Shown here one piece after another: positions 42,091-53,951 of a stretch of 64,000 nt of DNA (positions are counted from its first letter, which is position 1; each line of letters starts with the position of its first letter). Made by a program: the position numbers and the translations under genes. Source of the stretch: Neofusicoccum parvum (lineage: Eukaryota; Ascomycota; Dothideomycetes; Botryosphaeriales; Botryosphaeriaceae). Location of the stretch: the NCBI GenBank assembly GCA_020912385.1, contig CP087207.1, positions 2,046,001 to 2,110,000 on the forward strand, read 5' to 3'. The notes beneath the pieces were generated by a model. The model was not told the origin of the DNA, made no database searches, and saw nothing but the letters and a program-made list of their open reading frames with translations.

Positions 42091-43427
42091 ATGGGATCAG
42101 TACTCAAAAGTTTCTGGGGCAAAGTCGGCGGCGGCGGTAGCTCCGCACAGTACGCCAACGGGTTTTCGAAGGCACCCGTCAGCAACCAGTTGTTCCCGAA
42201 GACGAACCCAGCAGTCGACGGTGAAGAGTGCCTGCGCGACTGCGAGACTTGCACGATCAAGTACCCGCGCAAATGGAGTATCGCGGAGGATAGGGATATT
42301 TACGGTCAAGTCAAGGGCTGGAGCACGCACATGATAGTGGCGACGGGCAAGTCGGATTGGGTACGTCTCATCAGTCAAGAATGGAAATCGCTGTTTGTTC
42401 TGGAAAGGACGATGTGCGTTGCTAACTTGCTGCAACACTAAAAAGGTCAGGGACGTCGTCAAAGAAAAGGGCTCTATTATGGAGGCAGTGGATAAATGTG
42501 GCGTGAAGCCCTCAAATGGCGTAAGTAGACTCCATCCATACCCCTCCTCTACCAGTGATTGCCTCCCTCGAGGATCGAAAAGGACAGCAATTAACCACCC
42601 GCCTTCTGCTCTCGTAGAGAATGATGCTCTCCGCCTCTGACATGCCCGTCCCGAACGAGCACCACGCGGCCGACGGCGCCGAAGCGTCTACCACCGTCCT
42701 CCTCCTCCCTACCTTCACCATGTTCGACAACGTCACACCCTCGCTTGTCCCAGCCCTCATACAGAAATACGTCGACACCTCCCCCACCAATACGACGCCA
42801 CTTGTCCGCCGCGACTCACCGCAACGCCTTCAGTCCTCGCACTCCCACGATGGTAGCCAAACCGACCGAGCGCCGGACTCCTCCGCACTGATACCTCGCG
42901 ACTGCCCGCACGAGTATCTAATCCTGCTATGCAGCCACAAGACGCGCGACGCACGCTGCGGACAGTCAGCGCCACTGCTGCGCCGCGAGTTCGAGCGTCA
43001 TCTGCGCCCCCTCGGCCTCTACCGAGACCTGCACGACGAACGGCCCGGTGGCTGCGGCATCTACTTCATAAACCACGTTGGCGGCCATAAGTTCGCCGCC
43101 AACGTCATCATCTACCGTCGCGCTTGCAGCGCGGGCGTAGTGGTTCCGCCTGCCGTTGAGCGGGAGGAGCCCGCTGACAGAGAATGGGGCGATCGTGCCG
43201 TAGCGTCCAAGGGGGTGGAGGCTATGGATAAACCAAGTGCAGGAAAGGCTGCCGCGCCGAGCAAGCCTCCGATCCGGGAGGTGACGCAATGTATGTGGCT
43301 GGCGCGAGTCCGGCCGGAGGATTGCGAGAACATCGTGAAGTACACAATACTACAGGGTAAGCTCGTAAAACCGGAGCGACAGCTGCGCGGGGGCTTTGAT
43401 AGAGGGAGGCAGCTTGTCAGTTGGTGA
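42091..43427 (+). CDS. Apd1/Aim32-like sucrase/ferredoxin-like protein
   Basis: Exons 42091-42360, 42446-42520 and 42618-43427 give 384 residues. The N-terminal half has DGEECLRDCETCTIKYPRKWSIAEDRDIYGQVKGWSTHMIVATGKSDW, the usual opening of Apd1-like proteins. The C-terminal thioredoxin-like ferredoxin domain carries LLCSHKTRDARCGQSAP and YFINHVGGHKFAANVIIY: the CX8C and HxGGH ligand pattern of the Apd1/Aim32 family, which binds a [2Fe-2S] cluster with two Cys and two His. Yeast Apd1 is cytosolic and linked to redox and metal stress; its exact function is unsettled. A variable acidic/basic insert precedes the final MWLARVRPEDCENIVKYTILQGKLVKPERQLRGG. This is probably a housekeeping gene within an accessory stretch. 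Confidence 0.9.
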
Positions 43428-44023
43428 TGGATGAGGTTGCGTTTTGTAGGAAAGAGTGGGTTAATAGTTGCTTGCTCTACTTTACACTCGATCACAAGAG
43501 GCTCTATCCTGATAATTATGAATTATCAAATAGGTTAAAATTTAGATACTAAAAAACTCGGATTGGTTAATCGTATTCGCATTGAACTACTGGGATCTCG
43601 TAAGGTCAATATATCCCTGTGCTTTTACGTTGGTCCGCTTTTCGTCCAGATTAACGGGAAGTCGGATCCTCCAGGCTTCAAGAGCCTTGATGAGAGCTTG
43701 AAAGGAAACGTCGAGGATTTTGTTTAGACGGGCTACTCTAAAAATATTCTCCCGAGGATTTTCCTCGGCCGATAGCATGACATGATATCGGCTATACTGG
43801 AACCCTAACCTCTCTTAGTGGATAAAAACGTCACAGAATTGACAATGAAAAGTTCCTTGACCCGCAGGTGATTGGCCAAAGTTCTGTAGCGCACGGTTAT
43901 AGATGCTGAAGGAACGATGAAGAGGTTACTTGCATTTGCCCGCCTTCGACTAGTAGAGTTTACTCTTGATCCACGTATGATATAAAAGGCGGTGGGCAAC
44001 TGGACGGGGGACCAGTCTCTCTC
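43428..44023. other. convergent intergenic region
   Basis: This 0.6-kb, AT-richer gap between convergent genes shows no coding frame beyond 64 codons. It should hold both 3' UTRs. Confidence 0.45.
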
Positions 44024-45298
44024 TTACAAGGTAACGACAATCTTCTGCGCCGAGACGCCCTTCTTCTGCCGGTCCATCGCATCCTGCACTTTCTCGAGCC
44101 CAAACCCAACCACAAGAGGCTCCGGCTTGGCCTTTATCAGCCCCCGCTCCAGCGCCTCCGGGATAAACTTACGCCACAGTCCGTCCGCAACCCGGTCGTA
44201 TGGTGGCTTCAAAATACTAAATGAGACGCCTTTTGCAAGATTTTTAATCAGTAGATTCCTTAGCATTACTCGCGCGTTGGAAGGGCGCACTCACTGTGGG
44301 AGACCCTGTAGTTCTCCGAGTGGGTGGTAGGGGGCGCCATGAGGACGACAACCTTGGTCGGGCCAACGCCTTCAAGGATGTCGCTGATAGTGCTGAACGT
44401 CTCGGGCGACGAGATGGCGTCGAAGATACCGATGAACTTATCAGTCTCCTTGATTGCCGCAGCGACATCCTGGCTAAACGTCTTGGACTTATAGTCTAAG
44501 GTGTAGTGTGCGCCAATGGACCGAACGAAGTCATGATTTCGAGCGGACGCGACAGCGATCACATGCAGGCCGGATGCGCGTGCCAGCTGGATCGCCGCCA
44601 GTCCGACGGCGCCCGCAGCGCCCCAAATGAGGATGGTGCCGTTGGAGACGTCGCTGGCGGAGACCCAGGGCATGGGAAGGTCAAAATGTTTGTCCTCGTA
44701 CAGAGCGGCGGCAGCGGTGGAGAGGGCGAGCGGGAGCACTGTGGCATGCTCGAAGTCGAGGTCATTCGGGATGGGGGAGACGAGGATCTCAGGAACGACT
44801 GTGTAGTGCTGATACGCGCCGTTGGCAGGATTACCGGTGGCGATGCTCGGGGAGAAGCTTCTTCATGTGAGCCTGGCGTCCGGGTAGGCCCGATGTTTTC
44901 GGAAAACTCACGCCATCACTCTTTGACCCTTGGTAAGTCGAGTGACTCCTTCTCCCACTTCCTCAACGGTACCCGCGAGGTCCGATCCGAGGATGTTTGG
45001 ATACGGGAGCGGCAGACCTGCAAATGTCCTAAGGTTATAGTATCAACACGCGGTTTTCACACCGTCTGGTCTAGAGGCGACAGGCGTACTGGATTTTCCA
45101 ATCAACCGGGTTCTGGTGTCCAGCTCAAGTTAGTCCTTCAGAAAGATATCGAGAAAGATTTCTCAAACAACGTACAGCAGCAACTGCGGCGTTCTTGATG
45201 AGGACTTCTCCAGGGCCTGCTTTCCATTTGACGGCTTCATCAACCTTTAAGGGCCTAGACTTCGCCTCAGTAATCCATGCCGCCAGATTGCTAGCCAT
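44024..45298 (-). CDS. MDR-family zinc-binding-type oxidoreductase
   Basis: Exons 45298-45176, 45112-45090, 45028-44912, 44857-44295 and 44229-44024 give 343 residues; the second exon is only 23 bp. The protein starts MASNLAAWITEAKSRPLKVDEAVKWKAGPGEVLIKNAAVAANPVDWKIQ, a typical toxD/enoyl-reductase-like GroES half, and continues YPNILGSDLAGTVEEVGEGVTRLTKGQRVMA. The nucleotide fold is TILIWGAAGAVGLAAIQLARASGLHVIAVAS. It ends VVGFGLEKVQDAMDRQKKGVSAQKIVVTL. There is no Cys-rich zinc loop. Proteins of this group often serve as stand-alone enoyl reductases of polyketide clusters or as general quinone reductases, but no synthase is in the window. It is not close in sequence to the MDR at 39.9-41.1 kb, so it is not a recent copy. 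Confidence 0.88.
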
Positions 45299-46066
45299 GA
45301 TTGGGTTCTTGAGAGATCTGCTGGAGAGATGGCCTGTAAATGTAGACGGAAACGAGTTGATATGTAGATCAAAGCGAAGTGCGCGCAGGTGACCTGTTTA
45401 TACCCAAGGCTGCGCCCGGGATTAGCGGTGTTAGTTCATTAGACCGAAAGTTGGTGTAAGCATGGCCTGAGGTTTGTCAGCTAAACTTACTCGTGATTTG
45501 AAGGGTTTGTTCCGCCTCGAACGAATGGACGGAGATCTGTGTGCCAGCTCGGACAAGATTTCGAAAGTGTACTTTGAAAGGACCGGAACCCCAGTGAAGT
45601 TTGACAGAGAATCGTGCTCCCTATGGCTTACTGAGGCTAACGGGTGGAATAATTCTTATTTGGATTGGACGCATCCACGTTCGCCAATCAATCAACCTCC
45701 TTTGTGGCCTAAGGGCGGTTCAGCCTATTGTCGCAAACCGCAATTATTGCATTGGCCCTACTTCCCTCAAGCCCCGCAAAATCCCATACTCGAGTCTCTA
45801 TCAAAGGGCGAGTGTACTAATGACTCGCTGGGTGAGCAAAAGAAGCTCTGTAATCCGAGCGGTTCTTCTGGTCGATATATCAGGTCAAAACACGTAAAGT
45901 TCTTGGGTTCCATGGCCCATATGGGAAACATCACTCAAAAAGTGCCGATGAGTCTGAAATATCTTGTAGAATGAGCTTCCTATCCTAGACAAAATGGACG
46001 AGATCAACCTCCGCCTTTCTCAACCGTACGTGAAGATCCCATATTCGCCGGTCTCAGACCGACGCG
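45299..46066. other. intergenic region including the parent of the 27.5-kb flank copy
   Basis: About 45766-46060 is the 3' flank of the DUF2235 gene and has a diverged twin at 27515-27811. A 166-codon frame (45474-45974 plus) crosses it. The twin does not keep the frame open, so I do not call a gene. Confidence 0.55.
45397..45402 (-). promoter_or_regulatory. candidate TATA box of the second MDR gene
   Basis: TATAAA on the minus strand lies about 100 bp upstream of the start codon at 45298. Confidence 0.4.
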
Positions 46067-47708
46067 CTAGTTCCAGCCTTGCTTGACGTCGTCATAATAT
46101 TCCTGGACCTTCCAAGACCTGTTGATCAACCACCTTTCGACGCTCTTGTTCTCGGGCATGTCGCCAATCTCAAACTCCCACATACTCCTCTCTACTACCG
46201 GCTTTCCGGTTGCGTCCAGGACCCGCTTTCCTCCGGTATCTTTCTTGTACTTGATCCACATCCATCCCTTCCGCTCCTGCAGGTCTTTGCCGTAGCCATG
46301 CTCCTCCTTGACTCGCTCCCAGCCATGCATGGCAGCCGGTTCGTATACCTTTTGAGATTTTTTGGCACTCTGGAGCTCACGATGATACTGCTGGCGGAAG
46401 TGAACAGTAGGATGCACGCGCTCAACGGTGTAACCTGTCTCCCGGGGATGGTACTGGCGTGGGGTGCGGTCAGCAGGAGAGCCGAAAAACTTGTACATCA
46501 TCGTGTAGCTGTCCTCCACTTTGCCCCAGACCCAGTCCTGGGCATGTTCCCATGCGGTGGCGGTTGTCGCCTCGGCCGGATTGCGGAGCGTCGCCTCGAT
46601 CTCGGCCAGCTGTGCTGCCAGCGCGTCTTCGTTCAGTGCAAGGTATGGCCGCACACGATCCAGCATCCATGCATACGTGATGCTGGCCAACTGCTCACGG
46701 TCGCCAGCCGGGTTCTTGTCACCTGCATTGTCTGAGTTGCCGCCACCGACATTGATGTGCGCCCCAGGGAACCAGCATTGGACCAGGTTCGTTGTGGTGT
46801 TTCCCTCTTTAACACACCACAAGCAGGGCGAGAATGGGGTGCGACGTTCATCCAGAGCAAGTGCCTGGTAGGCATGTCGAACATCTGTTGGTCGGTCGGT
46901 TATTAGTAGACACCCTTGCATCCATGGCCGGCGGAAACCACTCACTTGAGCTGAGGTCTGTGTCGTAGAACTGGTAGGCCTTGCGCCAGTTGGAATTGTC
47001 CTTCTTAAGCCAATGGCCGAGGTCGGGCACACCCAGAGAGCCCACCGTATCCCAAACCCCAATGACCTGGATGATGATGTCTTTGGCAGGGCTGATAAGA
47101 GGATTCTGGCTCTTTGCCATGAAATCTGTCCAGTATTCCGTCTGTGTGAAGGGCTTCGAGAAGTTCTCAGCTCTGATGAACTTTCCATAGCGCTCGAGGA
47201 AGGCAGGCATCAGGTATGGTTGGATAATGCCAATCTGTTGTACCAGACCTGCGGCAGCCCGGACTGTGTACGCCCCACGTGAGAATCCGAAGAAGAAAAG
47301 ATGGTCCCCTTTGTTGTAATTGGAGACGATGAAGTTGTAGGCCTCGAGCACATTCTCAAGTAGTCCAAGGCCCTGAGAACCTGTCCCAGCAATGACTAGT
47401 CAACCCCTTTCTGAAAGTGTCAAGATGAATCGTTGATACGTACCTTGCCGGGCAGCCTCGACAGCAGTGATGTCACCAGTACCAACGCCAGCGTCATAGT
47501 AGACGATTTGCTGCCATTCCTTCTCTTCGCGGTCCAAACCAGCCTTTGCAAGAACTCGGCTGAGACGAGCGACATTGGACGGACAGCCATGCTTTGGATC
47601 GACGGAGGTGGCTGATTGCCAAGTGCCATCACAGCAAACAACAATCCTCTTGGGCTTGACCGTCTCCGTAGAGCGGGAAAAGAAGTCTTTGTCGTATGTA
47701 TGGCCCAT
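46067..47708 (-). CDS. DUF2235 alpha/beta hydrolase (Tle1-like phospholipase domain)
   Basis: Exons 47708-47444, 47395-46946 and 46884-46067 close in frame and give 510 residues. The start KPKRIVVCCDGTWQSATS is the usual opening of DUF2235 proteins. The nucleophile elbow reads FFFGFSRGAYTVRAAAGLV, with Ser in GFSRG near residue 127, and IIIQVIGVWDTVGSLGVP carries the Asp region. WFPGAHINVGGG supplies the probable catalytic His. The C-terminal 200 residues (DWVWGKVEDSYTMMYKFFGSPADRTPRQYHPRETGYTVERVHPTVHFRQQ) are typical of fungal members. The domain is shared with bacterial type VI phospholipase effectors, but fungal homologues are mostly uncharacterised. No signal peptide is present, so it is probably cytosolic. 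A broken copy lies at 27.8-28.0 kb. Confidence 0.9.
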
Positions 47709-50482
47709 CTTCAGGTTAAGGTGAACAGGATGAGGGCAAGTGAGGACCTAAAATCTGGGAGCTTGAGCGCTTAAATAATGGGAATTGGAAAGGGCGCGCT
47801 TTCCAAATCATGCGAGAGTTCTCCGTTTGCGTAATGTCTCCAGAGATGAGCCGTGGTAGCAAGTTCAGCTAAGTGGGGCATTCCAGCCGAGCGGGGTGGT
47901 CGTCAGACATGGCTGTGAGACTTGCAAAATAGTGGGAGCGTAGCTCCTACGTACCTTAGATTCGAAGACCTATCAGAAAGAGGGGAATTGACGGGACGAG
48001 CCATCACTCTACGTCTCCGTTTCGGGATTAAACGGCTACGGCGTTTAGACTGGCACGGTTTCTCCGTGCGGAGGAACCCCGCATTAGTCTCTTTTTATGA
48101 TTGGAACCACACGAACCTGCTGCAGTGCAGCCACAATTCACAGCAGGCCAACTCTTGACAGCCATCGTGTGAGACTGGCAAGAAGTAGATCTTTGGTTTG
48201 ACATCCGTCCAAATATCGGCAGTGATGGGAAGCCAGGCGGGTATGATCCCGCTTTCCGGCCCTCCCCTGACTTTCTGCTAGAAACCAAGCTGATATGCAT
48301 GTTTCCGTAAGGTGGCCCACACACGTGAAAATTGCGCGGGGAAAAGCATGTACATTTCATTATTCTATCCTATGATTCGTCTTGTGTTTGGAAGTCCAAA
48401 ACTAGCGGGCTAAAGACGGCCGCGTCCCGATTGACCAATGTATGATACCGGTCTGGCAAGCATCGTATCCAGAAGAACTGCAAGTAGCGGGTGTCAGACT
48501 GAACGTGGCTGTCAAAAGAAATCGGCTTCAGCTTCTCCTCGGCCAAGAGACTACGAGCAGAAACAAAAGCTGAGAAGATCGTTCCGAAGTCGGCGCATAT
48601 AAATGATACACTAAGCTCACAGCGAGAGCGCATCCGAAGTATCGCCAGCTCCATCACAATCTTCTCAGTTCCGCCCACTGGGTCATCATCTGAAGCACAC
48701 ACTCTATCTTCATGGCTCTCCAAGTTGGTCAATACTAGCATCGGCATGTACTGTCCCAGCTCCTTCCTCGGTGAGAACAATTCCACTGAAGTCTACGCGA
48801 GCAACGACCCCAGAAGGCATCGAAGATGGCAATCAAATCAAGATGCATTCATGGATGGACGCACCATGTGCGGGTGGATGTGAAGATCGCCAATCATTTG
48901 GGAACTGCCAACTGGGTAATGGCTGTTGTTGTGGAAACGTGGATGAAGATGCTGAGTGCGGCGTACATCAACATCTATTGCGCACGAGCTGTAGAATGAT
49001 CTATCGGGCCTTATTTCAAAAGAATAGCCGCCTTTTACTGTAACACCTGACGGTCCTGTAAGTTGAGTCATGTATTCCCATAGTTAATTCAAGCAGTCTT
49101 CAGCGTTTGCGGAGCGTAAACCTTCCTTGGTGTGTTTTGTGCAAGGAAGTACTCTGCTGGATGCTGAACGTCGGTGTCATCCCAGGATGAGTCGACGCCA
49201 CAAATAGATCATCGGAGTTAGGGAGACAATGCTCAGCCTCTCAGACGAAAAGCCTGCTTTGATAGTCATAGCGTTCTCGTCTAAGCGCCGGCAGCGGCTC
49301 AGATACCTATATCATCGCGATAGGGATTTACACCTTCCGAAACCAGGCTAGCGCGCTGCCATGTCGCCAAGCTTTCGGCGCCGCCCCGAATTGATGATTG
49401 CTGCAAGTAAATTGGGAAGGTGGTCTACCAGTGATCCCGATCTTTCGTTCTCGAAGCATTTGCCCAAGGCATGGACAAGCTTTTGCCCAGGGTGATCGCC
49501 ATGCATGAAATCGCCGGAGAATTGGGTTGCAGGCCTCGTGGATGGCATCAGTCCGGCTGCTGTACATGCTCCGAGCAGATGTTGCAGTAAGCAGTTCGCC
49601 ACGCGCAGAACGGGCCGAGGCTCGGTGGCGCAAGCGCCCAAAGCCATCCAGACCTTCGGACAGACCCGTCGCCATCGGCCCCTTGTGGTCACGCCTCCAC
49701 ACTGACAGCCGTCAATACGATCCTTAGCCGTAATTCGCGTGGGCGCCTCGTCTCGCCATCCAGAAGCAACATCAAGATTGGCCAAGGCCTGCCGGGCGCT
49801 TTAAGCTTATCTGGATTAGGCAGGCACACCCAGTCCTGCATATTGATGTTCCCGCCTGAACTGCGGAGCCCCTCGACATCACAGACATTTCTGCGCCAAA
49901 GAAACAGAAGGATTCAGCTGTTTCGCAGAGCACTGGGTTGGCGGCTCCAATGCCATGCACGGATTGCTCTTGCACGCGCTCGCGGCCTGGTCATGCCTGC
50001 ATTGCATTGTGAATGTCTGTCGCTCAAGGGTCTTTCCACGGTGGCATTCAGCCGCGAGAGATGCTCATGGAACGCTTGGACTCTCGATACGAGACCGTTC
50101 CGGCCGACTGTCGTTATCTGGTGACCGTCGAGTCAAACCGTCGGCCACGACGATGCTCAAGGAAGGTGGTTGCATCCACCTTCGGTTCGAGTGCTCGCGC
50201 TGGTGTGTGGTGCCACTAAGGCTGCATATGCCGCCGGTCCATGCTGTCCTACCTGCTCTTCCTGGCTACCGCTTAGTTTAAGCGTACGGTTAAGCTTGGA
50301 ACGGCGGAGCATCAAGCATTGCTAAGACAGCACCTACTTGGCGCCCAGAATGGATATAAAATCTGGTTGCTCGACCCCATCGGACTCTCTTTTTTCTCCA
50401 GCAGCATCAGCCAGCTCTCTTCTGCGGTTCAACTCGTCTGGTCTTCCCCTCGGCCTCTCTCCGTCCACTTCCATCAATCAAG
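47709..50482. other. 2.8-kb stretch without a convincing gene
   Basis: Two minus-strand frames stand out: 48786-48370 (138 codons, MELFSPRKELGQYM...) and 49785-49348 (145 codons). Neither has a family I recognise or good splice partners; the first has protein-like composition and could be a fragment of a lost gene. The right end holds the aspartic protease promoter. Confidence 0.35.
50355..50360 (+). promoter_or_regulatory. candidate TATA box of the aspartic protease gene
   Basis: TATAAA about 125 bp upstream of the start codon, followed by a C/T-rich leader (CTCTCTTTTTTCTCCAGCAG), fits a strongly expressed fungal secreted-enzyme promoter. Confidence 0.5.
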
Positions 50483-51763
50483 ATGCCTAGCCTCTCCCAG
50501 GTCGCCATTGCCACGCTTCTTGCGACGGCCGGCTCTGCCTCTGTCATCCCCCCGCGCATTGGCGTCCCGACTGAGGGCACCGCCTCTCTCGTGCAGGTCC
50601 GTAACACCAAGCACGTCAAGAGCGGCCCGTATGCTCTAGCCAAGGCCTACAGGAAGTACGGTGTCCCCATCAGTGAGGACCTTCAGGCCGCTGTCAACAA
50701 CGCTACCGGCTCGACCTTCAAGCGTGCTACCGGCAGCGCCACGACCACTCCCACCCAGTATGACTCGGAGTACCTCACCCCCGTCTCCATTGGTACCCCT
50801 GCTCAGGTCCTGAACCTCGACTTCGACACCGGTTCTTCCGACTTGTGGGTCTTCAGCTCCGAGACCCCCAGCAACGAGGTCAGCGGCCAGACCCAGTACA
50901 ACCCCAGCAAGAGCAGCACTGCATCCAAGCTCAGCGGCGCCACCTGGAAGATCTCCTACGGTGACGGCAGCTCCTCCAGCGGCGACGTCTACAAGGACAA
51001 GGTCACCGTTGGTGGTTTGACTGTCACCAGCCAGGCTGTCGAGTTGGCCAAGACCGTCTCCGACGAGTTCACCGAGGACACCGACAACGACGGTCTGCTC
51101 GGCCTGGCTTTCAGCAGCCTGAACACCGTCTCCCCCACCCAGCAGAAGACCTTCTTCGACAACGCGAAGAGCTCGCTGACCTCTCCCCTGTTCACCGCTG
51201 ACCTGAAGCACAATGCTGGTAAGTAGCCCATACATGATCCCTCGATTCCGATTGCTGACAACAAACCAGCGGGCAAGTACAACTTTGGCTACATTGACAG
51301 CTCTGCCTACACCGGCAGCATCACGTACGCCTCCATCTCGACCGCTCAGGGCTGGTGGCAGTGGACCTCTTCCGGCTATGCCGTCGGCTCGGCTACGTTC
51401 AAGTCGACCTCCATCAACGGCATTGCCGACACCGGCACCACCCTTCTTCTCCTACCCGACAGCGTCGTCAGCGCCTACTACGCCAAGGTCAGCGGTTCGT
51501 CCTACAGCAGCAGCCAGGGCGGCTACGTTTTCCCCTGCAGCGCCACCCTGCCCAGCTTCACCTTCGGTGTCGGCAGCGCCCGCATCACCATCCCCGGCAC
51601 CTACATGAACTACGCCCCGGTCACCAGCTCCAGCTGCTACGGTGGAATCCAGTCCAACAGCGACATTGGCTTCACCATCTTCGGTGATATCGCCCTCAAG
51701 GCCGCCTTCGTCGTCTTCAACGGTGGCACCAACCAGATTGGCTGGGCTTCTAAGAGCGTGTAA
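50483..51763 (+). CDS. Secreted aspartic endopeptidase, aspergillopepsin/penicillopepsin type (A1)
   Basis: Exons 50483-51218 and 51270-51763 give 409 residues. Residues 1-20 (MPSLSQVAIATLLATAGSAS) are a signal peptide and a propeptide follows (RNTKHVKSGPYALAKAYRKYGVPI). Maturation probably occurs after the KR at about 75. The mature enzyme begins near ATGSATTTPTQYDSEYLTPVSIGTPAQVLNLDFDTGSSDLWVFSS. The two catalytic aspartates are in DFDTGSSDLW (near residue 114) and GIADTGTTLLLLP (near 298). The flap Tyr is in WKISYGDGSSSSGDV, and CSATLPSF...SSSCYG supplies the disulfide. The length and the end NQIGWASKSV match acid endopeptidases of Aspergillus and Penicillium. It should cleave proteins extracellularly at acid pH. 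Codon use is strongly C-ending, suggesting high expression. Confidence 0.96.
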
Positions 51764-52208
51764 GCGGGAAAGTCAAGGCCTTGTGTAAAAAGTGAATGGA
51801 ACTGTGGATGAAGGGGCGGAGCGGTATTTTGGATGTCTTCTATAAGAGCGCGTGTCGCTTTTGAAAGTACATATTGTCGGCTGAGAATAGAACAAAACCT
51901 GTTGAGCTACTTTGTTTTCTGAATTTGTGACTTGATCTATAGCTGCTCTACAGATATGATATTGCGACCTTGCCTAACAAATAAAGGTAAAAATGTTGAT
52001 AAATGGCGCCTTTGGGTTGGTAAGCGCGGTAGCAGGTAATAAATGGTTGAGTGTACGCAATGCAAGCCGGCTGTCAAGACGCCTTCACTGTTTTAGATTA
52101 GTGCTTCCTAGTTTATTGGCAAATGCCTCGTACAGAATAGGATTTAAACAACATGGCTCGAACGCAGTATGATAGTGTCGCCGCCGTATACAAATGGCCT
52201 TTGTGGTT
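51764..52208. other. convergent intergenic region
   Basis: This 0.44-kb gap between convergent genes holds their 3' UTRs. No gene is seen. Confidence 0.5.
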
Positions 52209-53951
52209 TCACTTTTTCTCTGCACCATCTACAACAGCCGATATGGCCTGCCCGGGACTCCCAAGTCTTTCCCGAACTTCTTTGCCTTTCCACATCAACA
52301 CCAGAATAGGAATAAATGCCAGCACACTTCCGACAATAGCGAAAAACAAAAACACAAACTGGTAACCGATCACCTCCGCCCAATCAATCACATAGAACGC
52401 AAACGTCATTCCCACCTCCTGCCGCCAGAAGTTAAACACCTGCGATACGTCCGAGTTGCGGTCCCGGTAGCAGTCAACGCTATACGTATAGCACGTTGTC
52501 AGAATGATCTGTACGCCGAAGCTTGCCAGCCCCATGCCGAAGAGCGGGCCCATCCAGTGCATGCGATACTGCAGAGTGAACCCGTAGATGAGCAGACCGA
52601 TTGGCTCGAGAATCTCCCCGGTCCAGATGGCCTTCAACCGCACCTCCGGCTCCGGATCCCGCCCGCCCAGCTTGCGCCGCTCACGCTTGACTATGCCATC
52701 AACCACGATCCCAGCAGCGAGCTCGCCCAGAGACCCTCCGATGGTCAGAGCTGCTCCGTACGCGATGCCGATGTCCATGGTGGACCAGCCGAAGTACTTC
52801 GTGAAGATGTGTGCCACCGTCACGGCAGGAAGGATACTGGCAAATCCGTATTGAGACGAGAGATACAGGGCCGGAAAGATTACGCTGGGATACTTCATCA
52901 TCTTCAACGTCGGGATGACGAAGTGGCTACCTTGGAGTTTGAGAGATGGGTAGCTTGTCCAAAGCCGAAGACGGTTGATGTACTGCTCTCTGTTCAAGCG
53001 TGTGGTGCTGGGTCCCATGTTCGCCGGCGTAAGTGACTCGCGGACGTATAGAGTCTCGGGCAGGAAGAAGATGATGGTAAGAAGCATTAAGCCGTCCAGG
53101 ATGGCTGCGAACTTGAATATCCACCGCCAACCACAGTATTGCCCAATAAGACCGCCAATGATTGGCGAGATGTGGGCGCCGTTGGTCATGGCGACCGTGA
53201 ATATTCCCATGGCGCGTCCACTAAGAAACAGCTTTGGTCAGAGTCTACCTCTCGGGTGATACAGAGGCTAACGTACCGTTGATGGAAAAAGAAGAGATCA
53301 ACCACAGTGCTTGCTCCGAGAGCCATGGCTGCCGGGAAGAACCCATTGAACACTCTAGCCACTAGCAACTCCCCGTAGTTCCTGGTGTATGCGCAGCCAA
53401 GGGCGGAAGCAAACCCGAGAAATGTGGTGAAAAGGTAAATGGGACGTCGTCCATACACATTTGCGAGCGGAATCCATATGAATGGCCCAACACCGTTGAT
53501 GGAAATATTGACAGCGCTTTTTAACATTTTAGCGTTTTGAAGTCTGAGTATTGAAGGAATTGTTGTACTTTTGATAGGATGCCTCGACTGTTGTGATGCC
53601 AAACTCCTTTGCTATCGGAACGTAGGCAGGATTGATGATGGATGTATTGATGGTTCCCAATGAAGCCAGGATGCAAACTTGAATGAGGATACCGATCTGC
53701 TGAAGGATCAGCCGTGTTATATTATACACTCGAGTTCTTTTTACCTTTAGACCCATTGGCCAATTGAGAGGATCCTCCGGATCATTGGACGGCATTGGAT
53801 TGAGAGTCTCATGCTGCGCAGTATCTTCCACAACTTCAATTCGTTCAACATCCAAGCATTCATTCCCAATGTCCTTCTCACTTTCTTTGTGGATACTTCC
53901 GTGATGTGCCGCCCCCGACTTCTCAGAATGATCTCGGACTCGAGCCGCCAT
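52209..53951 (-). CDS. MFS transporter, DHA1 polyamine/multidrug type
   Basis: Exons 53951-53745, 53696-53569, 53516-53277 and 53220-52209 give 528 residues. The N-terminal cytosolic tail ends in the family signature NDPEDPLNWP. The helices read IGILIQVCILASLGTINTSIINPAYVPIAKEFGI, GPFIWIPLANVYGRRPIYLFTTFLGFASALGCAY, ARVFNGFFPAAMALGASTVVDLFF, GRAMGIFTVAMTNGAHISPIIGGLIGQYCGWRWIFKFAAILDGLMLLTIIFFLPETLY. Six more follow, including VGMTFAFYVIDWAEVIGYQFVFLFFAI. This is a 12-helix plasma-membrane proton antiporter type whose members export polyamines, fungicides or own metabolites. Its neighbour on the same strand is a secreted amine oxidase, which would fit amine handling, though that is only suggestive. 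The third intron-exon join (53568-53517) uses an AAAAAG acceptor and is the least certain. Confidence 0.9.

Noticed and set aside
45474..45974. 166-codon plus-strand frame between the MDR and DUF2235 genes
   Set aside because: Half of it lies in the flank duplicated at 27.5 kb, where the frame is not kept; no domain is seen. Reported only as flank.
46067..47708. Calling the DUF2235 protein a type VI secretion effector
   Set aside because: The domain is shared with bacterial Tle1, but fungi have no type VI system; the name only indicates the fold.
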